Part shown: piece after piece, positions 12,742-24,223 of the stretch | How the letters are laid out: each line of letters starts with the position of its first letter | Numbering within the stretch: the stretch's first letter is position 1 | Assembly (NCBI GenBank): GCA_023105745.1 | Contig: JALGQZ010000001.1 | Location: 65,428,937-65,492,936, forward strand | Direction of reading: 5' to 3' | DNA: 64,000 nt | From: Austropuccinia psidii | Lineage: Eukaryota; Basidiomycota; Pucciniomycetes; Pucciniales; Sphaerophragmiaceae | Position numbers and translations under genes: made by a program | Notes under the pieces: generated by a model | The model's input: only the letters and a program-made list of their open reading frames with translations | What the model was told of the DNA's origin: nothing | Databases searched by the model: none

Positions 12742-14708
12742 ATCAACAATTGATAAAAACACTCAAAAAAGTAAAAAACTGGTCCAAATTGATTTAAAAT
12801 AGGATGAAAACAGTTTTTCTATTGCGTTTATTCAAAAACTATGAAAATAAAGGTTTATTTCAATAAAACTAGCAAATTCACTGCACATTTTCTAATTTTT
12901 TATCCTTATTTTTTTGAGGTATTTCTGTCATTTTATTCAAATCTTTCCCAAAAATATCTTTTTGAATTATTTTTTGTGGTTTTTGTGTTTCTGTTTTCTC
13001 TTTCAAAAATAAAATCAAAGAAATTTTCTTTTATAAATTAATGTTGGAAACACCAGTTGGGAATTTTAAGATCATTAGCATGCCGATCAAACTACTAAGG
13101 AACTAATATAGTTGACATTTTTCAACTTATACAGTGAAATTTAACTTAATATCTGCTAGATATATTCCAATATGGAAGAGGATTATGTCAAAAAAATATA
13201 TGAAATCTTTATCTACCATTACGCCTATTCAAATGTTGTTGAAATTTAGATTGATAATTTTTTTTTTGTGAAGTTCCAGCCGAAATTTTATTCATTTTAA
13301 AAAAGATTTATCTGGAAATATTTATCATATTTTCATTGGTAAAAGCATATTATCCATTATTATTTTCAATAATAAATCCATTGCATGTAAAAGAGATTTA
13401 AATATGGGTTTTAAAATTGCTAAAAAGATGCTGTTCATAAATTTCCATCAAGAAATAATATTGAATTGGTAAATTACTTGAGAAATTCTTGATAATTAAA
13501 ATTCAATACTTAAGAAATGATTCAGAATTTTTTTTGACTCTGATTGTGCATGGCTCTGAAGTGATATTTGTGCCACTAAAAGCTCAATTCACTAAAGAGT
13601 ACAACTTATTTCTGTGGACTCCCTTTTAAAATGTGAATTTAATACGTGCTTCAACTCTTTTGGGAAGAATGAATACAAAATAAAAACACTGAATTTTCTC
13701 ATATTATTCTTTGAAAGCATATAAGAGAGATATGTATATGATTGTTTTAACTCCAATTTATAAATAGCTGATTATTCTAAATTAATCATTCCTCCATATT
13801 TTTTGAGTTTATTTCCATGATTATGAATTTGAAAAACTCGCAGGAGCTTTATAAATATATTTTTAGAAATAAATTGGTTTAAAGAACCTATATATGAAAG
13901 TTCTTTTTCCTTAATATTGTATAGGGGTCCTATTGTTTGAAATAAAGCTAAATATTGTGTCTCAGGTATTCAAAAATATGTAGTTTTTAATTATCTCCTA
14001 TATATATTCAATCTATATATCAGTTTGAACTAAGTGATAAATAATAGCATAGAAAGATGTCCTGAATAATTTTGAGGAAATTTCAGTTTGTAAAAATTAA
14101 AAAACTTTTTCTGAATTACTTCTGATGATCTTAGTTTTAATTATGTAATATTTATAAGGTAAAAAATCTATTTCAAGAGAATTGCAGCTATAAACCCATC
14201 AATTTCATATGAGATGTTGAATCGTTTATTCCATGGAGAGATCTCCATATATCCTAATCATTAAGAATTCTTTAAACATTAGTTGTATTGAATTCAAACT
14301 GTAAAGAGGCTTTATAATCCAGTGAAAGTTATTAAAATAATAAGTTAAAATTTTTTCTTAATAAAATTTTTCTACATCATTAAATTGGTTATTTCAAGAA
14401 TGGCTAGGCATATTGACACATAAAAATTAGATTTCCTCAAATTTTCAAAAAAGATGCATTCTCTCAGCTTCATTTAACCTTTTTGTACATATACTAACCT
14501 AATCTCCTCAAATTTTAAATTTGAATTATCTTGGTTTTCACCCATTTTAGTAACACCTTAAATAAAGATAGTAATTTCAAAACTCATCATTTCTCCACAG
14601 CAATATGCCAACCTGAGTTAAATGTGTAACAATAAAATAAAAATTTAATGCTCCACAGAAGTCAAGAATCTGATTTTTTTGATTTTTTTTAGGGTTTAAA
14701 ATCATATT
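12742..14708 (-). other. Outer family A interior, non-coding
   Basis: About 1.97 kb of AT-rich sequence matching, in reverse, the interior of the third family A copy (roughly 40.0-42.1 kb) and of the inner copy (roughly 15.5-17.1 kb). Examples are GGATATATGGAGA near 14245 reverse against 40430, and CTTCAGAGCCATG near 13560 reverse against 41320. No gene is recognised. ORFs 12841-13041 and 14577-14867 have no identifiable domain. Confidence 0.6.
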
Positions 14709-16290
14709 CACCATGAGAAAATTGGCTACACTTGAAAGCAGGTTTTCCATTTGAAATTTTACATGAGATATAGATTGGATGAAGGTTGGAGATAAGAAAG
14801 AAGTTAGTTTTAGAAATAGAAATTTTGGAAGAAATTCAAGTGACATATGCAAGCCACAAAGCTTCAATTAAGCTAGCTTAGTATCAGTGTTTGGTCAGGC
14901 TTTTAAAATATCAGAAATTCAAAAAAAACTTATTAAAAGAGCTATCTTAATTCCCCTTTGCTTGAATCTTTTTTTCTACTTCAAATTATTTTATGAGAAA
15001 AAAAATTCACCCTTGGGGGGCTTTATTATATGTTTTCATATGTAAATTACAGTGAAATATGAATTATTTCTCAACCTCAATTATGAAAAACAATAGATGA
15101 ATAATATTCAAATTGAATCCCTTTAATTTTGAAATAAGCCTCTCATTAAGTAAAGAATAGCTTGGGTAATTTCAGATTTTTATATGTATACCCCAGAAAC
15201 AACTTTTGTTATCTTTTGAAAATATTGATTTTGTGATACTTTATATCCTGTCTCTATGTTCTCTTCTTCAGGTATATATTTGGCTAAAATTGAACCAATA
15301 TTTCAAGATTTATGGGACAAAGTAATTCTGAGGAGAGGACCACCAAGATTTGGTATATATTAAAATAATATCAACTCTATTTAAGCCCATAAGGTGCTAT
15401 AGGGGAGTTCTTCACACTTTTAGCTAGAATAAATGAATACTTGAGCTATAATATTTGGTTTCAGATTCATAATGGGGGCGTTTTTATTGAAAAACTCAAA
15501 CGTTCAAATTAAATATCATTCCTTTGTCCATATAAAAACCTGGCTTAATGATAGCACTTTAAACCTTCATAATGACTTAAAGTATCTGTTTTCTTGGTTT
15601 TTTGCAACATGAAATTTTTAATTTATCAGTTCTTATTTAACTTGAATTTTTATATTCTTGAGCAAAAATTATGAATTCTGAATTAGCCATACTTATCTAG
15701 TGAATTAGTTAGGTATATGAAATACCAAGGTCAAAGGAGTTCCTATCTCAAGAAAATTAATTTGGAGCTGTGTCAAGAAGTAAAACAAAACTGAAATAAC
15801 TAATTTCTTTACAGCTTAAAATCAAGCATTTGTGTGAAAAATTAGTAAATTAAATCTCCATTTATCAATATTTTTAAGCTTGATTTTAATCAATTATTTG
15901 TGTATTTCCAAAATATTTATTAAGATCAATCTCCATTTCATTTATTTTTTGGCTATTTTTGTTGTATTATATAGGAATCTTCCATTTTAAATCTAAGATG
16001 ATCAATATTTCATCCAATTTTGTAATAAAGAAGATATATGGAGAGCTCTCAATGCACTCAAAAATTTAAAACTGTATCTGAACTTGATGGGTTAGCAAAT
16101 ATAAGTACACTAGCATGAATTTTTGACTCTATCATTACTCAAAAATAAAAAAATAAAAATTATTAGAACTAATTGACAAAATCATTTTCAAAATTTTCCA
16201 AATTCTGATTTCATCAATTTTATTGGGGATGCATTCATCCATTACTATAAGTAATATGGCTTAAGCTAATATCAAAATTAGATATTTATT

Positions 16291-16368
16291 GAAAGGGTTA
16301 CTAATTACATATTAAGTACTAAATATAAAGAAAGGGTTACTAATTACATATCAAGTACTAAATATAGA
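16291..16368. repeat. 39-bp direct tandem duplication
   Basis: Two adjacent copies (16291-16329 and 16330-16368) of a unit beginning GAAAGGGTTACTAATTACAT, differing at one or two bases. It lies inside the inner family A copy and looks like a recent local slippage or repair event. Confidence 0.85.
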
Positions 16369-19058
16369 GATTCAGTGGAATGATGGAAGCCCTATATAAG
16401 ATTAAGTCAAATTAACTGGGACAAATGGGTTCTCTTATCAATATTCCTTCTCAAACTGTATCTATAAAGTTTCTGGGGGGATTTAACAGTAAGAATTCAT
16501 TTTTTAAGTTTATACAACGTAAAATACTAATAAACTTATAATAATAAGCTTTTTATAAACTGTGTTTTCTCAAAATATATGTGCATTTCTTTTAAGTGGT
16601 TTTTAGAGGTAATATGAGAAGTTTTCTCATTTTCCATTTGGAAATTATGTTTAATTAGCCAGCCAAAGTGTTGATTAAGGTCATATTTCAAAAAGAGAGG
16701 CCACAGAAGTTAGATTTACCCTTTTGGGAATTAAGCTTGAAGTGACACCAATATCAATTAAGCGCCATATCTGATCAGACTGAAAGAATTGTTCCAATAA
16801 CTTTGACAGGACTCACTTGTCATCATGACAAATATTCCAAGGAGTTTTCATATTTTATATCCTGTTGTATGGTAATTTCTGAAAATTTTAGTTCTGGTTT
16901 GTTAAACCCTCTAAATGAATTTCTTTAACAAACATAAAATTAATCATTCCAAAATATCAATGGACCATACTCTTTGTTCAATCAAAACACAATTAGGTTT
17001 TGAGAATATATCTATTTAACAATAAACAAAAGATCTTCTTAGAAAACGAAAGGTAGAATAATATTATTGATCTGAATCTTTACAGTATTTGAGTATGATT
17101 ACAATGTCAGCCTGTGACTCAAAACCAGAGCACAAGCATTAACTCCAAATACCATCAATCAATGGTAAAGCCAAGATACCACCAAAACATGGAGCTGAGC
17201 CAAATAAGCTCAAAAAGTGTCAAAAGAGAGAGGAAGCCCACCACTTTCCAAACACACAAGTCCCACCATAATAGGACAAGGAATGACAAAGTTATTCCTG
17301 CTCAAAGTTGCTGCTGAGCACAAACCTTATTTTTCACCTTTCATATGAAATCCAGAGGAAGAGACTTAACCCCATTGAATGGGTATTAAAATTGAAGCTC
17401 TATGTCAGGGATATCCAATGGTACTAGCCAAACTGGGCTAGCATCAAAATTACAGGACTGAGGGCAAAAATAAGGTCAAATAAGGAGGAATAAATTATTC
17501 ACCTCTCATCTAACTTCTACAGTTTTAGTGTGAGATACCTAAAGTGGGGTCTTTTTGGGAAGAGCACAATCAGGGATATCTGATGGTGCCTTGCATTTTT
17601 CCATATCTCATCTAGAGCAAAAATTATTAGGCAAATAAGCTTCATGCAGATATTGAAAAAATCATATGTATTAATAAAAACATTTGTACATGGAATAACT
17701 TTGCCATATTTAATGTTACCCATACCAGATGAGGTACCATTTTGTAGATTGCATTCAGGGATACACAATGAACCAACATTGAGCTCAATATCTCATAGAA
17801 TGAAAAGGTTATAGCAGTTTTAATGTGAGCCTTTGAGATATGACCACATATCCAAAAAGGTCACAAAAGGTCACAAGAAAAACTTTAAAATAATTATACT
17901 CTGAATAATTATCTTAAATCCAATGAAAATGCCATGAATAGGTATAAAGCTTTAATTAACTCAAAATATAATTAGTAAAGATGTGAAATAAATCACACCA
18001 TCAGATTCCTCATGTTAAAATACACATATATGATTTTATGGCATATCTTTGAAGTCATAATTACTTAATAATAAGTAATAATACTCCAAAAAAGACATTA
18101 AATCTCATTTTACTCATAAAACAATGAAAAGAAATGAAAAATAAATTGGATCATTGGATTCCTCATGAGAACCTACACATAAAACAATTATATGTCAGTT
18201 CTCTATAGTCAATAATTAAGGAATAAAGCTGAATATATGCACTTTTTTGGTCAGTGCATACATTAATGGTGTTTAGCTAATATCTCTTAAAATATACATG
18301 ATAGAGAATTAAACCAAAAAAAAGTAACCATGTAATTACTGTAAAAACACAGATATGAATTTTTTTTGACAATTTATAAACAAGGTTATCACTTGTAAGG
18401 GTTTATTGAACAAAATTACTAGAGCTGTTGACCACTTTGTTGTGAAAGTGGTCCAAACTTAATAAGAAGGATATTCAGATTCCACTAGTTCATACGTGAA
18501 GAATGGTGTATTTTGTATCATAATATTCAAGTTAAAACCCCCTGAAATCAAGGTTTGAATTTTAAAATATTGAATTTTGACAGAAAAGATGAGATAAAAG
18601 AAAAATCATCAAAAATAGAGTTTTGATGATGTAATGAAGTGCTCTTGGAAGCTGAATAAGCACATTCTAGGGTATCTGAATTCACTAACAGAATAGCTTT
18701 AGTGTGTATATCTTGAAAGTAATTAATGATCACAGTTTAAGCTTAAAATTAATCATTTATGATCACTCACTGCAATCTTATTTTAAGTTTAGCAGCTATA
18801 TAAGTTATCAAACTGGTGAATACTATTACATTATGATTAATACTAATAGAATTAACAAATTTTAGGCTTCTGCAAAGCTTATGATGTCATTAAACTTAGA
18901 GTTATAGTGATAACTCTAAATAATGGCGTAATAATGAGATACAATGGTTTGATCATGACGTAATCATCACTAAACCTTAAAATACTGATCATTTCCAGTG
19001 GATACCATCAGTACACGTCTACTAGAAGCCTACTGGACTCTAGAAGGGAGGAATTTAC

Positions 19059-19066
19059 TATAAATA
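19059..19066 (+). promoter_or_regulatory. TATA box of G1 LTR
   Basis: TATAAATA followed by GAGC, about 18 bp upstream of the M3 insertion point. Position in the LTR and sequence fit a polymerase II promoter. M3 now separates it from the downstream leader. Confidence 0.55.
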
Positions 19067-19075
19067 GAGCTATTT

Positions 19076-19083
19076 TTACTTTA
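19076..19083. repeat. 8-bp TSD of M3, left
   Basis: TTACTTTA, identical to 20432-20439. Confidence 0.9.
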
Positions 19084-20431
19084 GGGTGTTGGTAAACACA
19101 CATAAGCTTTTAGTAAAAACACGTAAGTAACCTAATTTTTTTATAAAAATTCCTCAGGCTCATTTTTGAGAATTTTTAACAATTTTTTTTGCCATATTTT
19201 TTCCGACATGGGATGTGAAGGTCCCCAAATTTTTTCAATTTTTTTTTTTTGCCCAATTTTTCTATTTTGGGCAATTTGGCAAAATGGCTCATTTTTTTGA
19301 AAAAATTCATTAAAAATGTTCCCACTTATGAATTTCAATATTTTTTTTTTAAAAATGAAGGTGAGAATGTTGAGAATAATAAACCAGAAGCCCAACATTT
19401 TGGTATTTTTTTTGCAAGAACATTTGTAGGCCCAAAAAGTCCATGTTTGTTTATGTTTTTTTGTTCATGTTTGTAATTAAATTGAAAATGCCATTTATGA
19501 CATAAATTGAATTCAAACTTCAATTTATAATGAGTGGAAGTTAAAATTTGATTTTTGGCACTAACAGTGCCATTCATCACATCAAACATTCCATAAATGG
19601 CATCACTCATGACATAATAATGCCATAAATGGCATCAAGAATGACATACAGATGCCATTTATGGCCAGAAAATTGGAATAAATGGCATTACAGAAATGCC
19701 ATAAATTGAATTTTATGGCCTTGAAAATGCCATTTATGCATTTAAAAATGCCATAAATGGCCTTAAAAATGGCATGAATGGCCTTAACATTGGCCTTAAA
19801 AATGGAATTAATGGCCTTAACTATAACATAAATGGCATCAAAAATGCCATTTATGGAATCAAAAATTCCTTTTGTGGCATTACATAAATGGAATTAACAA
19901 TGCAATTTATGGTGTTACATAAATGGAATTAACAATGGCATTATGCCATTTATTGCATTGATAATGGCATTCATGGTATTAGTAATGCCATTAATGGCCT
20001 TGTTAATGTGGCATTATTAATGCCATTTATGGAATTAATGGCATCAGAAATGTTGCATTTTTGATGCCACAAATGGCATTGTTGATGCCATAAATGGCAT
20101 TAATGGCATCAATAATATTTTATTGACAATGCCATTAATGGCACTGTTAATGCCATTTATGACACTTTTAATGCCATTTATGGCATTGTTAATGCCATTT
20201 ATGGCATTGTTGATTCCATAAATGGCATTAATGGCATCAGAAATATTTCATTGATAATGCCATTAATGGCACTGTTAATGCCATAAATGGAATTTTTAAT
20301 GCCACAAATGGAATTAATGGCATCAAAGATGCCATAAATAGCCATATTTCATTTAAAAACCATCCCTTATGTGTTTTTACCATAAAATTACGTGTTTTTA
20401 CCAATTTTCTTACGTGTTTTTACCAATGCCC
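19084..20431. mobile_element. M3, family M TIR element
   Basis: A 1348-bp element with a perfect 8-bp TSD (TTACTTTA). The left end is GGGTGTTGGTAAACACACATAAG. The right end on the opposite strand is GGGCATTGGTAAAAACACG, matching at 19 of the first 23 positions. The subterminal motif GTAAAAACACGTAA repeats in both orientations near the ends. From 19480 the interior is a palindromic ATGCCAT/ATGGCAT array with one copy of the segment that is triplicated in M1. It has no transposase. It is inserted in the G1 5' LTR just downstream of the TATA box. Confidence 0.9.
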
Positions 20432-20439
20432 TTACTTTA
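20432..20439. repeat. 8-bp TSD of M3, right
   Basis: TTACTTTA, exact match to 19076-19083, abutting the terminal CCAATGCCC of M3. Confidence 0.9.
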
Positions 20440-21170
20440 TTTTCCCCTCAGATGCATCAAAAAAATAAAGCAATTAAATCAAAAGGTAAAATCTTTATTC
20501 TTTATATATAGATATTTTATATTATCAAAGACAAGATATAATATATATTATAATCATCGATATTGATGTGATTACTTCAATTGTTCATCTGTTTTGTTGT
20601 AATCCTCCTAAAAATCTCTTTCCACATAAAAGTCAAGAATATTTGTAATTTCTTTTATTTTTATTTTTAAATACAATTTAAATGAGTTCTATTTACAGCA
20701 TTTGGCGTAAAATCTTTCAAAATTACTATATTAAGTGTTAAAAGTAGGTTATTTTCTCTTATTATAATAATTTCCCCCCATTATTACTATTAATAATTCT
20801 TCAATGAATATAAATAGTACTTATATTAATATGTAATTTTAATATGAGTAATATTATTGTTATTAATTGATTTTTATTAATAAAAAACAATTTTTCATGC
20901 CTTTATTATTTTTTGGTAACAATAATAAAGAGCTTTTAAATATATTAATTATTTAAATATTAATATATTGATCTATTACATTATTCTTTTATAATATAAA
21001 CTATAGTATTATATTTATTCAATAATATAGTTATTTTTACGCCATAATTATAATAAATCTATATTATTATAATTATTTTCATCTTTTTCATTTCATTTAT
21101 AAGCACATTCAGAGTACAATAAGTAAAATATGAGTAATTTTTACTTATTGTTTCATATTCCAACCTTACA

Positions 21171-21188
21171 TTTGGGGTCCTGGCCATG
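21171..21188 (+). other. Putative primer-binding site of G1
   Basis: TTTGGGGTCCTGGCCATG directly follows the LTR terminus. Nearly the same sequence follows the LTRs of G2 (46014), G3 (63126) and, on the minus strand, the gag-only element (29662 down to 29647). The priming tRNA cannot be named from the sequence. Confidence 0.6.
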
Positions 21189-21809
21189 ATATTTACTTAA
21201 AAAGACCTTTAAAAAGATTCTAATTGGGTTTATCCAACAATAAATTATAACTATAATCATAAAATGATATAGTCATGTTATATTTATTGATTTTGAAAGC
21301 TATTGAGGCACTTGGAAAGTAATTGTACTGTCTTACATGTGGTTTTCACATCCTTAGACTTGCAAGAAATTTCTTTGAGTGACTCTAGTGATTAAAAAGA
21401 AAGATATTTATAAGTCCAAAAAAATTTATATTATAAATTAATTTTTATAAAAGAATCATCTTCATTTTTATTTTATTCTTTAAAAATAAAAATATGAAAA
21501 TTTATAAAAAAATATTAGAAACCAATAAAAAAGTTGTTTTCATTCATTTTATTCATTTCTTTCTTCATTTCACTTATTCTAAGATATAAAAGCAACTTTT
21601 ACATGGAAACTTGCCATAAATTACCAAAAATAACACTTTTTATATAAAATACTTATAGTTATTTGTCTTTTTAGTGTTTTCAGACAACCAGACCACTGTT
21701 GGAAGATTAGTGGGAGAAACTTTCCCAAGTTCCCAAACACCAATTGTCATTAAGAAAAAGAAAGCTAAGAAATCAAACTTTCCAGGACCCACCATTCAGG
21801 ACTCTGAAG

Positions 21810-21890
21810 GTGAGTACCTCCTTTTAAAATTTGACATAAAAAGAAATTATTGTCCTGAAATCTTTTTATTTCTATCTCTTAAATTATTAG
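21810..21890 (+). other. Predicted 81-nt intron in G1 leader
   Basis: The donor is GAAG|GTGAGT and the acceptor TTATTAG|GACTACC. Splicing joins codons in phase 1 and gives ...DSEG-LPEEIPNTPSNQM. The same exon junction is seen in G3 (intron 63791-63852) and, less cleanly, in G2 (acceptor at 46721-46722). The intron is a multiple of three without a stop, so the unspliced frame is also open. Confidence 0.6.
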
Positions 21891-22204
21891 GACTACCAGA
21901 AGAGATTCCCAACACTCCATCCAATCAGATGGAGCTGGAATCAGAAGTAGAATTTATCCCTCAGAAGGGAAAAGAAAGGGCAAAATCTCCAGTGGAACAG
22001 AATCCACACAAGGAAGTTCCCTATCCCAAAGGCAAGTCCCAGAAATGCCCATAATATCTGAACCAGAGTTAGAACTAAGTATGAGTGACTCAAACAGATA
22101 TAATCAACATTCAGAGGGCCCAAATAGACATTTACATGAGCCAGTACAAGCAGTACTACATGGCTTACAAGGACAAGGATTGAGAAATGTTGCCACAAAT
22201 CCAC

Positions 22205-22371
22205 CAAGGAGTGATGAACTCCTGGCACATCCTCAAACAATTCCTGAAAGAGGAGGAAATAGTGAGATACTCCAATGGATGGAATCCACTATCATCCAAA
22301 CCTCAAACAAAAAAGATCAAGGAATACCATTCCAAAAAGAGGGAGGCAACCAAATAAGAAGCCCCAAGCCA
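22205..22371 (+). CDS. Overlapping alternative frame in G1 gag region
   Basis: In a frame different from the Gag-like reading (DELLAHPQTIPE), this stretch reads HQGVMNSWHILKQFL and then GWNPLSSKPQTKKIKE before a stop at about 22369. G2 has the matching QGAMNSYLHIKSFL and GWSPLSCKDKVKKIK in frame 0. Both readings are therefore similar between the two copies at residue level. A third frame (22275-22508) ends NVFNLARTL, matching SVFNMARTL of G2. Function is unknown. No domain is recognised in this small basic product. Confidence 0.45.
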
Positions 22372-24218
22372 ACCCACTTCCCCAAGAAGGGAAGAAGAAC
22401 AAGAACAAGAACAGGATAAAACTAGATTCCCCAAGCTACAGGATTTCAAAAATCCAAAAAGATGCCATGGACAATGTTTTCAACTTGGCCAGAACTTTGT
22501 GTAATTAAAGGACAAGGAGGAACAAATAATGAGACAGCCTCCTTTCCCAACAAAATAGCTTTGCCTCCAGATTTTGTAAATACTTCAACAGAAATTAAAA
22601 ATAGTATTTTACCACTTAAAGAAATTAAAACCAGCTTACCATCTTTACAAGAAATAAATAATAACTTATCATCTTTAACAAAAATTGCTGTACAAAATAA
22701 AAAAGAAATTAATAACATCAAATTTATTGTTGGAAATAATAAACCAAAAGGTTTAATTGACAATACTCAAAAATTGATACAAGGACAACAAGAATTGTAT
22801 AAATATATAGAATATATCAAAGATAAAACTTTGACAATCAATTATGACTTTAGTATTGATAATCTTACAGAAAATTTAAACAAATTAGGTATTTTTGTAG
22901 AAAAATTTGAAAAAAATACTTCATCACACCAAAAATTACTTCTAGACCATGTGTGAAAAATTGATGAAGCAATAATGAATCTGAAAGATGACATTAAAAG
23001 TGAAATAAGGCTTATTACTGAAAAAATGGATAAAATAAATGAGGATAACTTAAATATGCCAAAGTTATGAACCCTATTTTCTCACATGAGAAGTCCTGTT
23101 AAGCCAAAAGAGGTAGTAAAAAATCCATTCATAACAGACTTGAGTCATCAAGACAACAACAAAGTCTTAATGAAGGAAGCACCGCAATTAAAACAATGGA
23201 CAACATTCACAGGAGAAGGTGAATATGACCATATGTCATTTATTAAGAAAATTGATATTTTACAAGAAGATTATGCCATACCAGATGAATTAATCACTGC
23301 AAGATTACATGCATTGTTTGAGAAATCTGCAAAATAATGGTACTATGGCATAAGACAAACAAATGGCAAAAATAGCTGGTCTTTGTGGAAACAAGAAATA
23401 ATCACCAAGTGAGCTAATGATGCCTGGAGGTAAAAAATAGAGAATGTATTTGAAAATTCCTGCTTTCACCCAGACAAGGTTAAACCTTCGACTTGGTTCT
23501 TAAAACAAGTTGAAAGATTAAATGCACTGTACCCAGTAATGTCACAAAAAATGGTACACATGAAAATACTTAAGAAATGTGGATGAGAATTTGAAAATGC
23601 CCTGGGAAGCAGGTTTATAGAACCATTCTCCACAGAAGAGTATATCAATGCACTAGAAGACATAGTGACAAGGACAAGAATTGGCAGGACTTGGAAAAAA
23701 TTGGACATTAAAAGGTTAAATAAACCATTTATCAAGGAAGATAAACCAAGAGAACCTTTCAAGCCCAATACATCCAACAGTAATGATCAAAGAAAGTGCA
23801 ACAAATGTGGAGCTGTTGGACACTTAGCTAAGAATTTCCTTAAAAAAGAAAAAATCAATGAAATTGTGGGAACAGAGGACCACAATCATAAAGAAGAAGA
23901 ATCTAACTCTGAAAAGGACAATGAAGAATCAGAAACTTCTGAAAATGATGAAATAAATATAATTAATGCACAAATTAAGAATATTTATTTAATATATGAA
24001 GTACTGGATGTCAATTTAAACTTACCACAAGTTGGAATATCTGACACAAGCCTGACAAACATACAAGATTCTAAATTGTATAGAAACAAACCAGCAAAAG
24101 GGATGGGATATACAGCTGGAGAATCAAATATAAGTACTTTCATGGTGGAAAACCAAGAGGCAAAAGTTAACTTAGATACAGGAGCATATTGTACCTGTTT
24201 TTGTAAAAGCTCCATACA

Positions 24219-24223
24219 GATTT
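24219..24223. repeat. 5-bp TSD of gag-only element, left
   Basis: GATTT, identical to 31083-31087. The left flank is G1 coding sequence, whereas the right flank is LTR sequence of B. Confidence 0.65.

Larger units (their letters stand above)
17824..21170 (+). mobile_element. 5' LTR of gypsy G1, split by M3
   Basis: It starts TGTGAGCC and ends CCTTACA, followed at once by the primer-site-like TTTGGGGTCCTGGCC. Without M3 and one TSD it is about 1990 bp, close to the G2 and G3 LTRs (1.9-2.16 kb). The start resembles the G2 LTR start (44091), but the middle is diverged, so it is a different subfamily. A TATA box lies at 19059-19066. Confidence 0.75.
21684..24223 (+). pseudogene. gag: G1 gag and start of protease, broken
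   Basis: Ty3/gypsy Gag, the capsid/nucleocapsid precursor of the retrotransposon particle. A leader exon (about 21684-21809) and an 81-nt intron (21810-21890) precede a long frame that can be followed to 24223. In-frame stops are at 22417, 22954, 23068, 23335, 23410, 23431 and 23584. Visible parts are a basic N-terminal region, an Asn/Lys-rich coiled region (22560-22950), a capsid-like domain with FTGEGEYDHMSFI, a zinc knuckle CNKCGAVGHLAKNF (23797-23838) whose last Cys is Phe, an acidic linker, and the protease motif LDTGA at 24172-24186. Coding ends where the minus-strand LTR element begins at 24224, preceded by GATTT. RT, integrase and 3' LTR are not found downstream, so G1 is a 5' fragment. 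Confidence 0.85.

Noticed and set aside
23335..23586. Stops in G1 gag as a sign of repeat-induced point mutation
   Set aside because: Only some stops fit TGG to TGA; others need transversions, and RIP is not established in rusts. Ordinary decay explains them.
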